Below, piece after piece: positions 8,897 to 17,799 of a DNA stretch of 59,402 nucleotides. Both the position numbers and the translations under genes were made by a program. The DNA is from Solihabitans fulvus (GTDB lineage Bacteria > Actinomycetota > Actinomycetes > Mycobacteriales > Pseudonocardiaceae): positions 63,897-123,298 of the forward strand of contig NZ_VUOB01000027.1 in assembly GCF_008386585.1 (NCBI RefSeq), read 5' to 3'. Under the pieces are notes generated by a model. That model searched no databases. It saw only the letters and a program-made list of their open reading frames with translations, and was not told the origin of the DNA. How positions within the stretch are numbered: the stretch's first letter is position 1; each line of letters starts with the position of its first letter.

Positions 8897-9901
8897 GTGA
8901 ACCACGTAGTCACGTTCCTCGCGGATGGCTCCGACTGGATTAACTTCGACGTTGGCGCACTGCGGGACCAGTTCTGGAACGACACCATCGAGGGGCTCTC
9001 CCAAGGCAGCATCTACGCGCTCGTGGCGCTGGGCTACACCCTCGTCTACGGCGTGCTGCGCCTGATCAACTTCGCCCACTCCGAGGTCTTCATCTTCGGC
9101 GTGTTCGGCGCGTACTTCACCTTCTTCGGCCTCGGTTTCCGTCCCGGCCCGACCCCGGAGCTCGGGGCAGGCGAGCTGATCCTGTATCTGGCGCTGGCGC
9201 TGATAGTCGCGATGTTGGTGTCCGGCGCGACAGCGGTCGTCGTCGAACGCGTCGCCTATCGGCCGCTGCGTCGAAGAGGCGCGCCACCACTGGTCTTCCT
9301 GATCACCGCGATCGGCGCGTCCTTCGTGCTCCAGCAGATCCTGTTCATCTGGCGCGGTGGCAACCAGGAGCGCGCGATCCGGCTGATGCGCCCGCAGGAG
9401 GTCTTCACGATCTTCGGCGCGTCGGTCACCAATCTCCAGATCATCATCGTGCTCGCGTCCATCGTGCTGATGCTGATCGCGAACACGTTCATCAACCGCA
9501 CCAGGCTCGGCCGGGGTGTGCGCGCGGTGGCCCAGGATCCCGACACCGCGACGCTGATGGGTGTCAACAAGGAACGCGTCATCATGCTGACGTTCCTCAT
9601 CGGCGGCCTGCTCGCTGGTGCGGCCGCGTTGTTCTACCTGATGAAGGCGCCGACCGGCGCGTCCTACCAGGGCGGCTTCCTGTTGGGTATCAAGGCGTTC
9701 ACCGCCGCGGTGCTCGGCGGCATCGGCAACCTGCGCGGCGCCCTGCTCGGTGGTCTCATCCTCGGCATCGTGGAGAACTACGGTCAGTCCGTGTTCGGCG
9801 GCGGCTGGCGCGACATCGTCGCGTTCGTGCTGCTGGTCGTCGTGCTGATGTTCCGTCCGACGGGCATTCTGGGCGAGTCCCTAGGGAAGGCACGGGTATG
9901 A
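8897..9901 (+). CDS. livH: Branched-chain amino acid ABC transporter permease LivH
   Basis: An integral membrane permease of the LivH type, 334 residues with about eight or nine hydrophobic segments. The family opening GLSQGSIYALVALGYTLVYG and the following INFAHSEVF are present, and the C-terminus has AVLGGIGNLRGALLGG. It forms the transmembrane channel with LivM. The start GTG 8897 is chosen because AGGAACGAG lies just upstream and because translation then begins shortly before the first conserved helix. Its last bases overlap the livM start (ATGA). Confidence 0.92.
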   Translation: MNHVVTFLADGSDWINFDVGALRDQFWNDTIEGLSQGSIYALVALGYTLVYGVLRLINFAHSEVFIFGVFGAYFTFFGLGFRPGPTPELGAGELILYLALALIVAMLVSGATAVVVERVAYRPLRRRGAPPLVFLITAIGASFVLQQILFIWRGGNQERAIRLMRPQEVFTIFGASVTNLQIIIVLASIVLMLIANTFINRTRLGRGVRAVAQDPDTATLMGVNKERVIMLTFLIGGLLAGAAALFYLMKAPTGASYQGGFLLGIKAFTAAVLGGIGNLRGALLGGLILGIVENYGQSVFGGGWRDIVAFVLLVVVLMFRPTGILGESLGKARV

Positions 9902-11046
9902 ACGCACACCACACCGCCTCCCCACCGGCCAAGGTGTCCGGCATGCAGACCATGCGCGACAAGTGGAACAGCCTGAGCCGGGTCCAGCAGTGGGCCGTGC
10001 TGATCCCGCTCGTCGTGCTGATCTACCTGCTGCCGGTGCTCAACCCGCCGCTGCTCACCACGGAACCGAACTACAACTTCCCGATCGCGATGTTCGACGT
10101 GGCGCGCTACGCGCTGATCGCCATCGGGCTCAACGTGGTGGTCGGTCAGGCCGGGCTGCTCGACCTCGGCTACGTCGGCTTCTTCGCGGTCGGCGCGTAC
10201 GTCGCGGCGCTGTTCACCAGCCCGGACTCCATGCTGCACAAGCTGCCCTACCTCGCGGTGCTCCCGCTGGCCGTCGTGGTGACGATGTTCTTCGGCGTCA
10301 TCCTCGGCGCGCCGACGCTGCGACTGCGCGGGGACTACCTCGCGATCGTGACGCTCGGCTTCGGCGAGATGGTCCGCCTGCTCGCCGACCAGGTGCCCGC
10401 GCTGCGCGGCAACTCCGGCTTCCAGACGGTCGGCCACCCGCCGGGCACCCGCGCCGACGGCACCGCGCTGTTCAACCAGACCGACGGGAAGCCGTGGTAC
10501 TGGCTCGCGGTCACGCTCGTGATCGGCGTGCTGCTGTTGGTCGGCAACCTGGAACGCAGCCGGGTCGGCCGCGCCTGGGTCGCCATCCGCGAGGACGAGG
10601 CCGTCGCCGAGATCATGGGCGTGCCCACCTTCAAGTACAAGATCTGGGCGTTCGTGATCGGCGCCGCGATCGGCGGCCTGTCCGGCGCGCTGTACGCGGG
10701 GCAGATCGGCTTCGTGAACAACCAGAAGTTCGACGTCACGACCTCAGTGCTGTTCCTGGCCGCCGTGGTGCTCGGCGGTTCCGGCAACAAGGTCGGCGTG
10801 ATGCTCGGCGCGTTCGTCATCGCCTACCTGCCGCTGCGGTTCTCGGGCATCGCGGAGTACAAGTACCTGATCTTCGGCCTGGCGCTGATCGTGCTGATGC
10901 TGTTCCGGCCGCAGGGCCTGCTCGGCGCGCGGCAACGCCTGCTGGCCAAGGGCAGAGAGGCCTACCAACGCCTGCTCGGCAGGCCGGAACAGATCAGCAG
11001 CGACAGCTCGCTCGTCGCTGAACCGGGGAAGGAGGCGGGGGCATGA
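9898..11046 (+). CDS. livM: Branched-chain amino acid ABC transporter permease LivM
   Basis: The second membrane permease, 382 residues. A cytoplasmic N-terminus of about 35 residues is followed by around nine transmembrane segments. Family signatures include NVVVGQAGLLDLGYVGFFAVGAY and the late GGSGNKVGVMLGA, plus the LRGDYLAIVTLGFGEMVRLL stretch. It pairs with LivH. The gene begins inside the livH stop region (ATGA overlap) and ends overlapping livG, so the three are translationally coupled. Confidence 0.92.
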   Translation: MNAHHTASPPAKVSGMQTMRDKWNSLSRVQQWAVLIPLVVLIYLLPVLNPPLLTTEPNYNFPIAMFDVARYALIAIGLNVVVGQAGLLDLGYVGFFAVGAYVAALFTSPDSMLHKLPYLAVLPLAVVVTMFFGVILGAPTLRLRGDYLAIVTLGFGEMVRLLADQVPALRGNSGFQTVGHPPGTRADGTALFNQTDGKPWYWLAVTLVIGVLLLVGNLERSRVGRAWVAIREDEAVAEIMGVPTFKYKIWAFVIGAAIGGLSGALYAGQIGFVNNQKFDVTTSVLFLAAVVLGGSGNKVGVMLGAFVIAYLPLRFSGIAEYKYLIFGLALIVLMLFRPQGLLGARQRLLAKGREAYQRLLGRPEQISSDSSLVAEPGKEAGA

Positions 11047-11975
11047 GCGAGGACGTGACGGCTGCCGATCAGCCCGAGGTTCCCGCCGAGGGTGGCATCG
11101 TCGCCGAGGTGGCGCGGATGTCGCCGGCGGAGCTGGCCGCGCACGAGGCCGAGGTCGCCGAGGCGGTGGCCCCGGACCGCGAGATCGAGGTCGCGGTCGG
11201 CGACACCCTGTTGGCGATGCAGGACGTCACGCTCCAGTTCGGCGGCCTTGTCGCGCTCGACTCGGTGAACTTCGAGATCCGGCGCGGCGAGATCCTCGGC
11301 CTGATCGGGCCGAACGGCGCCGGTAAGACGACGTGCTTCAACGTGATGACCGGGGTCTACCGGCCGACGTCGGGGCAGGTCGTGCTGGAGGACCGTCCGC
11401 TCGGCAAGCGCAAGCGGCACGAGATCACCCAGCTCGGCATCGCCCGCACCTTCCAGAACATCAGGCTGTTCGGCGAGATGACCACGCTGGAGAACGTGGT
11501 CGTCGGCGCGGACGCCAGGCACAAGACCAGCGTGCTCGGCGCGCTCGCGCGGGTGCCGAGGCACCACCGCGAGGAGCGGGAGGCCGTCGAGCGCGGCATG
11601 GCTCTGCTGGAGTTCGTCGGCATCGCCGACCGCGCCGCGGACAAGGCGAAGAACCTGCCCTACGGCTACCAGCGGCGGTTGGAGATCGCCAGGGCGCTGG
11701 CCACCGAGCCGAAGCTGCTGTGCCTGGACGAGCCCGCTGCCGGCTTCAACCCCGCGGAGAAGGAAGAGCTGATGGGGCTCATCCGCAAGATCCGCGGGGA
11801 CGGGTACACCGTGCTGCTCATCGAGCACGACATGCGCCTGGTGATGGGCGTGACCGACCGCATCGTGGTGCTGGAGTTCGGCAAGAAGATCGCGGAGGGC
11901 GTGCCCGCCGAGATCAGGGACAACCCGGCCGTGATCGCTGCCTACCTGGGGGTGCCCGACGATGGCGCTGCTTGA
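11043..11975 (+). CDS. livG: Branched-chain amino acid ABC transporter ATP-binding protein LivG
   Basis: A 310-residue ATPase that powers the LivHM permease. Walker A is GPNGAGKTT (about 89-97), Walker B and D-loop are CLDEPAAGFN, the signature region is the LivG-type YGYQRRLEIARAL, and the switch His is in LIEHDMRL. Unusually, about 55 acidic, Ala-rich residues precede the ABC fold, whereas LivG usually starts within a few residues of the first strand. The start ATG 11043 overlaps the livM stop and is preceded by AAGGAGG, so the extension looks genuine. Confidence 0.92.
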   Translation: MSEDVTAADQPEVPAEGGIVAEVARMSPAELAAHEAEVAEAVAPDREIEVAVGDTLLAMQDVTLQFGGLVALDSVNFEIRRGEILGLIGPNGAGKTTCFNVMTGVYRPTSGQVVLEDRPLGKRKRHEITQLGIARTFQNIRLFGEMTTLENVVVGADARHKTSVLGALARVPRHHREEREAVERGMALLEFVGIADRAADKAKNLPYGYQRRLEIARALATEPKLLCLDEPAAGFNPAEKEELMGLIRKIRGDGYTVLLIEHDMRLVMGVTDRIVVLEFGKKIAEGVPAEIRDNPAVIAAYLGVPDDGAA

Positions 11976-12675
11976 GCTGAGTGACGTGTCCGTCCACTAT
12001 GGACGGATCGGTGCGTTGTCCGGGATCTCGCTCACCGTCGAGGAAGGCGAGATCGTCACGCTGATCGGCGCGAACGGCGCCGGCAAGACCACCACCATGC
12101 GGGCGATCTCCGGGATCCGGCCGCTGTCCGGCGGGAAGATCACCTTCGACGGCGAGGACATCACCAAGCTGCGCGCCGATCTTCGCGTGGTGCGCGGGAT
12201 CTCCCAGGCCCCAGAGGGTCGCGGCGTGTTCCCCGGCATGACCGTGCTGGAGAACCTCGACATGGGCGCGTACGCGCGCAAGGACCGCAAGAACCTCGCC
12301 GAGGACTTCGAGCGGGTCTTCACGCTGTTCCCCAGGTTGGGGGAGCGCAAGTCCCAGGTCGGCGGCACCATGTCCGGCGGTGAGCAGCAGATGGTGGCGA
12401 TCGGCCGCGCGCTGATGGCGCGACCGAGGCTGCTGTTGCTCGACGAGCCGTCGATGGGCCTGGCGCCGCAGTTCATCCAGCAGATCTTCCGGATCATCAC
12501 GGAGATCAACCAGCAGGGCACGACGGTGCTGCTGGTGGAGCAGAACGCGCAGCAGGCGCTGAGCCGGGCGCACCGGGCGTACGTGCTGGAGACGGGCAGC
12601 ATCAGCAAGACCGGCACCGGCCCGGAGTTGCTGGCGGACCCGTCCGTCAAGGAGGCGTACCTCGGCGTGGCCTGA
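11962..12675 (+). CDS. livF: Branched-chain amino acid ABC transporter ATP-binding protein LivF
   Basis: The second ATPase subunit, 237 residues, of standard LivF length. Walker A is GANGAGKTT (about 36-44), the signature is MSGGEQQMVAIGRAL, Walker B is LLLLDEPSMGLAP and the switch region is LLVEQNAQQAL. It starts 14 bases before the livG stop and is therefore translationally coupled. It forms the ATPase heterodimer with LivG. The operon ends here, with a terminator 32 bases after the stop codon. Confidence 0.93.
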   Translation: MALLELSDVSVHYGRIGALSGISLTVEEGEIVTLIGANGAGKTTTMRAISGIRPLSGGKITFDGEDITKLRADLRVVRGISQAPEGRGVFPGMTVLENLDMGAYARKDRKNLAEDFERVFTLFPRLGERKSQVGGTMSGGEQQMVAIGRALMARPRLLLLDEPSMGLAPQFIQQIFRIITEINQQGTTVLLVEQNAQQALSRAHRAYVLETGSISKTGTGPELLADPSVKEAYLGVA

Positions 12676-12706
12676 TCTTTGAGCAGGCGGACGACGAACG
12701 ACGATC

Positions 12707-12734
12707 GGGGCACCCGGCAGCAGCCGGGTGCCCC
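12707..12734 (+). terminator. Intrinsic terminator after livF
   Basis: GGGGCACCCGGC (12707-12718), a 4-base loop AGCA and a perfect complement (12723-12734), followed by GTTTCGTTC. The 12-bp GC-rich stem with a T-rich tail is a clear terminator for the Liv operon. Confidence 0.9.
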
Positions 12735-12824
12735 GTTTCGTTCTCAGCGCCTGATCGTCGACCTGTGAACTTTGGGGAAAAGGTTCGAGGGGTGACGGCC
12801 TGCGGCTCGTAACACCTGAGCAAG

Positions 12825-12852
12825 GCCCATGCCCGGACGCCCATGCCCGGAC
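12825..12852. repeat. Tandem 14-base duplication
   Basis: GCCCATGCCCGGAC occurs twice in direct succession (12825-12838 and 12839-12852), just beyond the 3' end of the minus-strand thioesterase gene. It looks like a slippage duplication. No function is evident. Confidence 0.8.
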
Positions 12853-12867
12853 AGTGGATCCGGCAGG

Positions 12868-13317
12868 CTAGGCGGTCTCGCCGGGCGGCCGCTCGCGCAG
12901 CACGCAGGTCAGCCGGGCCGTGCAGGTGCGCCTGCCGTCCTCGTCGGTGATGACGATCTCGAACGTCGCCGTGCTGCGGCCGGTGTGCAGCGGCGTGCAC
13001 ACTCCGGTGACCAGGCCGTCGCGGGCCGCCCGGTGGTGCGTGCAGGACAGTTCGAGGCCGAGCGCCACCCGGTCCGGCGCCGCGTGCATCGCCGAGGCGA
13101 TCGAGCCGAGCGACTCCGCAAGCACCGCGTTCGCGCCGCCGTGCAGCAGCCCGTACGGCTGCCGGTTGCCGGCCACCGGCATGGTGCCGACCAGCCGGTC
13201 GCGGTTCCACTCGGTGATCTCGATGCCCATCCTGGACATCAGCTGCTCGTCGGCCAGGTCGGGACCGCCGGTGACGTCCGGGGCGCCAGGGGCTTCGGTC
13301 GGGTCGGGAGCCACCAT
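12868..13317 (-). CDS. PaaI-type hotdog-fold thioesterase
   Basis: A 149-residue single hotdog-domain protein. The family motif GLLHGGANAVLAES (near residues 57-70) holds the HGG turn and acidic residue used by PaaI/DUF4442-type acyl-CoA thioesterases to hydrolyse acyl- or aryl-acyl-CoA. A proline-rich stretch of about 25 residues precedes the domain. ATG 13317 is preferred because GGAGG lies five bases before it. The overlapping GTG two codons upstream would leave no room for a ribosome site. It diverges from polA and shares a 93-base promoter region. The natural substrate is unknown. Confidence 0.85.
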   Translation of the reverse strand: MVAPDPTEAPGAPDVTGGPDLADEQLMSRMGIEITEWNRDRLVGTMPVAGNRQPYGLLHGGANAVLAESLGSIASAMHAAPDRVALGLELSCTHHRAARDGLVTGVCTPLHTGRSTATFEIVITDEDGRRTCTARLTCVLRERPPGETA

Positions 13318-13398
13318 GGGCACCTCCGGTCTCTCGGTAGCACTGCGCTAGTACGGCTGTACTGGTCAGCGCCCTGCGACGCTGTCAGGGCTCCACCC

Positions 13399-13404
13399 TA
13401 GACT
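13399..13404 (+). promoter_or_regulatory. Candidate -10 element of polA (leaderless)
   Basis: TAGACT ends six bases before the polA GTG, and there is no Shine-Dalgarno sequence, so transcription would start at or next to the start codon. No clear -35 is seen. A dyad AGTAC-GGCT-GTACT (13350-13363) lies further upstream in the shared divergent region. Confidence 0.5.
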
Positions 13405-13410
13405 CGCCTC

Positions 13411-16125
13411 GTGCCTGCCTCGCCTGAAGCCCGTAGTGACCAAGCCGACAGCGCCGGACCCGGCCGCCTGCTGCTCATCGACGGCCACTCGATGGCCTAC
13501 CGAGCCTTCTACGCCCTGCCCAAGGACAACTTCCAGACCGGCACGGGGCAGGTCACCAACGCGGTCTACGGCTTCACCTCGATGCTGATCAACCTGCTGC
13601 GCGACGAGCAGCCCACGCACGTCGCGGTGGCCTTCGACGTGTCCCGCAAGACCTTCCGCACCGAGGCCTACGCCGAGTACAAGGCCACCCGCAGCGCCAC
13701 TCCGGACGAGTTCAAGGGCCAGGTCAGCCTCATCCAGGAGGTGCTGGCCACGCTGCGCATCCCGGCGCTCCAGAAGGAGAACTTCGAGGCGGACGACCTG
13801 ATCGCCACGCTCTCCACGATGGCCGTCGCCGAGGGCTTCGACGTGGCCATCTCCACCGGGGACCGGGACGCGTTGCAGCTGGTCAACGAGCACGTCACGG
13901 TGCTGTACCCGGTCAAGGGCGTCTCCGAGATGGCCAGGTACACCCCCGAGCTGGTGCTGGAGAAGTACGGCGTGACGCCGACCCAGTACCCGGACTTCGC
14001 CGCGCTGCGCGGCGACCCGTCGGACAACCTGCCCAAGATCCCCGGTGTCGGCGAGAAGACCATCACCAAGTGGATCCAGGAGTTCGGCTCGCTGGCCGCC
14101 TTGGTCGACCGCGCCGACGAGGTCAAGGGCAAGGCGGGCGAGGCGCTGCGCGCGAACCTGTCCAACGTGCTGCTCAACCGGCAGCTCACCCAGCTCATCC
14201 ACGACGTCGAGCTTGGCGTCACCGTGCCCGACCTGGCCGCGCAGCCCTGGGACCGCGACGCGGTGCACCGGCTGTTCGACGAGCTGGAGTTCCGGGTCCT
14301 GCGCGACCGGCTGTTCGCCACGCTGTCCACCGCCGAGCCGGAGGCCGAGGAGGGCTTCGAGGTCAGCGGCGGCGAGGTGCCGAGCGACGAGCTGGCCGCG
14401 TGGCTGGCCGAGCACGTCACCGGCGGCGGCAGGGTCGGCATGGCCTTCCGCGGCAGCGGCACCGACCTCACCGGCCTCGCCCTGGCCACGGCGACCGGCG
14501 ACGGCGGTTACGTCGACGTCACCGCGCTCACCGAGTCCGACGAGCAGGCGCTCGCGGCCTGGCTGGCCGACGAGTCGGTCGCCAAGGCCGCGCACGACGT
14601 CAAGGAGCCGTTGCAGGGGCTGTGGGCGCGCGGCTGGACGCTCGGCGGGCTGTCCACGGACACCGCGCTCGCCGCGTACCTGGTCCGGCCCGGCCAGCGG
14701 TCCTTCCCGCTGGACGACCTGGTGCTGCGCTACCTCCAGCGGGAGCTGCGCGCCGAGGACGGCCCGGCCGACGGCCAGCTGTCGCTGCTCGACGGCGAGG
14801 ACGAGGACAAGAAGCAGGCCGCCGGCGCGGACATCCTGCGGGCACGGGCGATCGCCGAGCTGGCCGACGCGCTGGACACCGCGCTGGAGGGCATCGGCAG
14901 CACCGGGCTGCTCACCGACCTCGAGCTGCCGCTGCTCAAGGTGCTCGCCGAGCTGGAGGCCGTCGGCATCGCCGTCGACGCCGAGCAGCTCGCCGCCCTC
15001 GAGGCGCACTTCGCCGCCGGAGTGAAGCAGGCCGCGCAGGACGCGTACGCGGTGATCGGCAAGGAGATCAACCTCGGCTCGCCCAAGCAGCTCCAGGTGG
15101 TGCTGTTCGACGAGCTGAACATGCCGAAGACCAAGCGCACCAAGACGGGCTACACCACCGACGCCGAGGCGTTGCAGGACCTCTTCGACAAGACCGAGCA
15201 CCCGTTCCTCCAGTACCTGCTGGCGCACCGGGACGTCACCAGGCTCAAGAGCACCGTGGACGGCCTGCTCAAGTCGGTCGCCGACGACGGCCGCATCCAC
15301 ACGAGCTTCCAGCAGACCGTCGCCGCGACCGGACGGCTGTCCTCGACCGACCCGAACCTCCAGAACATCCCGGTGCGCACCGACGAGGGCAGGCGCATCC
15401 GCGACGCGTTCGTGGTCGGCGGCGAGTACGTCGAGCTGATGACCGCGGACTACAGCCAGATCGAGATGCGGATCATGGCGCACCTGTCCAAGGACGAGGG
15501 CCTGATCGAGGCGTTCAACAGCGGCGAGGACCTGCACACCTTCGTCGCGTCCAAGGCGTTCGGCGTGCCAGGTGACGAGGTCACGAGCGAGCTGCGCCGC
15601 AGGGTCAAGGCGATGTCCTACGGCCTCGCGTACGGACTGTCGGTGTACGGGCTGGCGCAGCAGCTGCGGATCTCCGCCGAGGAGGCCCGCGCGCAGATGG
15701 ACGCCTACTTCTCCCGGTTCGGCGGGGTGCGCGACTACCTGCTGGCCGTGGTGGACCGGGCGCGCAAGGACGGCTACACGGAGACCATCCTGGGCCGCCG
15801 GCGCTACCTTCCCGACCTGAACAGCGACAACCGGCAGCGCCGCGAGATGGCCGAGCGGATGGCGCTGAACGCCCCGATCCAGGGCAGCGCGGCCGACATC
15901 ATCAAGGTGGCCATGCTCGGTGTTCGGCGGGCGCTGACGGAGTCCGGCCTGCGCACCAGGATGCTGCTCCAGGTGCACGACGAACTCGTGCTGGAGATCG
16001 CCGAAGGCGAGCGCGAGGCGGTCGAGGCCTTGGTGCGCGCGCAGATGGGTGGCGCCTACCAGCTGGACGTGCCGATGGAGGTGTCGGTCGGCGTCGGCCG
16101 CTCCTGGGACGCGGCCGCGCATTGA
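13411..16125 (+). CDS. polA: DNA polymerase I
   Basis: 904 residues, the usual length for actinobacterial Pol I. The N-terminal 5'-3' exonuclease/FEN domain (about 15-300) has LLLIDGHSMAYRAFYAL and the acidic cluster around DDLIATL and TGDRDALQL. The middle domain has the fold of a 3'-5' exonuclease, but the expected DxE metal motif is replaced by AFRGSGTDL, so proofreading is probably absent, as known for mycobacterial Pol I. The polymerase domain shows motif A DYSQIEMRI (Asp 680), motif B RRRVKAMSYGLAYG and motif C VHDELV (His 856, Asp 857). It fills gaps in repair and removes Okazaki primers. The start is GTG 13411, consistent with a leaderless transcript. Confidence 0.97.
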   Translation: MPASPEARSDQADSAGPGRLLLIDGHSMAYRAFYALPKDNFQTGTGQVTNAVYGFTSMLINLLRDEQPTHVAVAFDVSRKTFRTEAYAEYKATRSATPDEFKGQVSLIQEVLATLRIPALQKENFEADDLIATLSTMAVAEGFDVAISTGDRDALQLVNEHVTVLYPVKGVSEMARYTPELVLEKYGVTPTQYPDFAALRGDPSDNLPKIPGVGEKTITKWIQEFGSLAALVDRADEVKGKAGEALRANLSNVLLNRQLTQLIHDVELGVTVPDLAAQPWDRDAVHRLFDELEFRVLRDRLFATLSTAEPEAEEGFEVSGGEVPSDELAAWLAEHVTGGGRVGMAFRGSGTDLTGLALATATGDGGYVDVTALTESDEQALAAWLADESVAKAAHDVKEPLQGLWARGWTLGGLSTDTALAAYLVRPGQRSFPLDDLVLRYLQRELRAEDGPADGQLSLLDGEDEDKKQAAGADILRARAIAELADALDTALEGIGSTGLLTDLELPLLKVLAELEAVGIAVDAEQLAALEAHFAAGVKQAAQDAYAVIGKEINLGSPKQLQVVLFDELNMPKTKRTKTGYTTDAEALQDLFDKTEHPFLQYLLAHRDVTRLKSTVDGLLKSVADDGRIHTSFQQTVAATGRLSSTDPNLQNIPVRTDEGRRIRDAFVVGGEYVELMTADYSQIEMRIMAHLSKDEGLIEAFNSGEDLHTFVASKAFGVPGDEVTSELRRRVKAMSYGLAYGLSVYGLAQQLRISAEEARAQMDAYFSRFGGVRDYLLAVVDRARKDGYTETILGRRRYLPDLNSDNRQRREMAERMALNAPIQGSAADIIKVAMLGVRRALTESGLRTRMLLQVHDELVLEIAEGEREAVEALVRAQMGGAYQLDVPMEVSVGVGRSWDAAAH

Positions 16126-16131
16126 CAGTCG

Positions 16132-16158
16132 CCGGGCCGGTCGTGCCGACCGGCCCGG
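16132..16158. terminator. Bidirectional terminator between polA and the hydrolase gene
   Basis: A perfect 12-bp stem CCGGGCCGGTCG with a 3-base loop TGC (16132-16158) lies between two convergent genes. There is no U-run, but position and stability support termination on both strands. Confidence 0.75.
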
Positions 16159-16178
16159 GAAACCTGCTGGTCACGCCC

Positions 16179-16994
16179 TCAGCGACCCGCGCGATCGAGG
16201 GCGGCGACCTCGCGCACGGCCTCGGCGACGGCGCGGAAGTCCTTGCGCAGGATCGAACCGTGGTTGCTGGCGACCTTCGCGCTGATCCGGATGTTCGGGT
16301 TGCGGGCGGTCACCGTGGAGAGGCTGGCGCGGATCCGCTCCTGCTCGTCGCCCTTGCTCCCGAAGGACGTCCCCGACGCCACCACGTACCGGGTCGGGAC
16401 GGTGATGTTGTCCATGATGGGGCCCAGTTCGCGTACGCGGGCGATCCTGCCGATCTCGATGTTGCTGGTCGCGATCTGGTCGGCACTCATCCTCGGGGTG
16501 AGGCCCGTCGGGCGCAGCAGCGGCAGCAGCCAGCTCATCCGCCGAAACAGCGCGCGGATCCGCTGCTCGATGGCGTCGTCCAGCCAGTCGTAGGGCTGCG
16601 CGCCCTCGACGAGGACCGTGCCGACGGTGCGTTCGGGATTGCGGCTGGCCCAGTGCGCCGCGACGGACGCCCCGTAGGACCAGCCCACCACCAGCGCGCG
16701 CTCCACGCCCCTGGCCGCGAGCACGGCGTCGACGTCCCGGACGTTCGTCTCGAACGAGTAGTCCGCCGACCGCCTCGACTTGCCGCGGGCCCGCATGTCG
16801 TAGGTGACGTGCCGCCACCCCGGCCTCAGTTCGGCGATGACCCGCCGCCAGTACCCCTGGGTGGCGGTGTGGCCGTTGAGGTAGACCACGGGGACACCGG
16901 GGCCGCCGGTGTCGGTGACGGCCAGGGCCGTGTCATCGACCGGCACCATGCCTGTCCATATCGCTTTGGTCGAGGACGTGCTGTTCTTCGTCAT
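16179..16994 (-). CDS. Alpha/beta-fold hydrolase
   Basis: A 271-residue alpha/beta hydrolase. The nucleophile elbow is GWSYGAS with Ser about 107, the oxyanion region is YLNGHTATQGYW, and the catalytic His is likely that in SNHGSIL near the C-terminus. Such enzymes act as esterases, lipases or epoxide/haloalkane hydrolases, and the substrate cannot be assigned. No signal peptide is seen, so it is likely cytosolic. There is no Shine-Dalgarno before ATG 16994, only GACAGT six bases upstream, which may be a -10 of a leaderless message. It is convergent with polA. Confidence 0.85.
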   Translation of the reverse strand: MTKNSTSSTKAIWTGMVPVDDTALAVTDTGGPGVPVVYLNGHTATQGYWRRVIAELRPGWRHVTYDMRARGKSRRSADYSFETNVRDVDAVLAARGVERALVVGWSYGASVAAHWASRNPERTVGTVLVEGAQPYDWLDDAIEQRIRALFRRMSWLLPLLRPTGLTPRMSADQIATSNIEIGRIARVRELGPIMDNITVPTRYVVASGTSFGSKGDEQERIRASLSTVTARNPNIRISAKVASNHGSILRKDFRAVAEAVREVAALDRAGR

Positions 16995-17190
16995 GTGGTC
17001 ACTGTCGGTGTCCGGCCGGACACCGCCCTGACGTCACCCTGACACGGCGCCCCACCTGGTCGCAGCGCGGCGAGGAGCCGGGTGGGCGACCGGCTGCCCG
17101 GCTCCTCCCGCAACGCGGCCGATCGGGCGTAATTCCGATCGACGTGGGGATGCCGGGGCTTGGTGCGCTGTGTCTGTCGGCACCCGGCGG

Positions 17191-17196
17191 TAGCCT
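17191..17196 (+). promoter_or_regulatory. Candidate -10 element (leaderless start)
   Basis: TAGCCT ends exactly six bases before the ATG at 17203, with no Shine-Dalgarno between. This is the same geometry as at polA, uvrB and vapB. No convincing -35 is visible. Confidence 0.45.
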
Positions 17197-17202
17197 TGGG
17201 CG

Positions 17203-17799
17203 ATGCCGCTCCTCGGACCAGCCGACCCGCTGCCGTTGTCGCCGCGCCGCGTGCTCGTCGCCGGTACCTCGGGGGCCGGCAAGTCGACGCTGGCCAGGCG
17301 CGTCGCGGCCGAACGCCGTCTGTCCTATGTGGAGCTTGACGCGTTGCACCACGGTCCACAGTGGACGCCACGACCGGAGTTCGCCTCGGACGTCGAGAAG
17401 TTCACCGCCCTGCCGCAGTGGGTCACGGAGTGGCAGTACCACGCGGTGCGGCCGTTGCTGCTGGAGCGCGCCGACCTGCTGGTCTGGCTGGACCACTCGC
17501 GCGGCACGGTGATGCGCCGGTTGACCTTCCGCACGGTCAGCAGGCGGCTGCGCCGGGTGGAGCTGTGGAACGGCAACACCGAGCCGCCGCTGCGGACCGT
17601 GTTCACCGACTCCGAGCACCTGCTGCGGTGGGCGTGGCGCTCGCACGGCGGCATGCCCGACCGGATCCGCGCGGTGCTCGCCGGACCGCACGGGGCCAGG
17701 TTGACGGTCGTCCGGCTGCGCGGACAACGACAGGTGGAGGCCTGGCTCGCCGGTCCGCTCCGGCTCGCCGACGGCGTTCGAAAGGAGCACTGCACATGA
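17203..17799 (+). CDS. P-loop NTPase, adenylate kinase/FlaR-like
   Basis: A 198-residue P-loop protein with Walker A GTSGAGKSTLARR (about 21-29). It resembles the small 'DNA topology modulation' (FlaR-like) and adenylate-kinase-related proteins: after the P-loop comes VELDALHHGPQW, and then the LLVWLDHSRG Walker B-like strand and an Arg-rich lid (RRLTFRTVSRRLRR). The real substrate of this family is unknown, and nucleotide or small-molecule kinase activity is plausible. It overlaps the next gene by four bases (ATGA), so the two are translationally coupled. Confidence 0.75.
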   Translation: MPLLGPADPLPLSPRRVLVAGTSGAGKSTLARRVAAERRLSYVELDALHHGPQWTPRPEFASDVEKFTALPQWVTEWQYHAVRPLLLERADLLVWLDHSRGTVMRRLTFRTVSRRLRRVELWNGNTEPPLRTVFTDSEHLLRWAWRSHGGMPDRIRAVLAGPHGARLTVVRLRGQRQVEAWLAGPLRLADGVRKEHCT

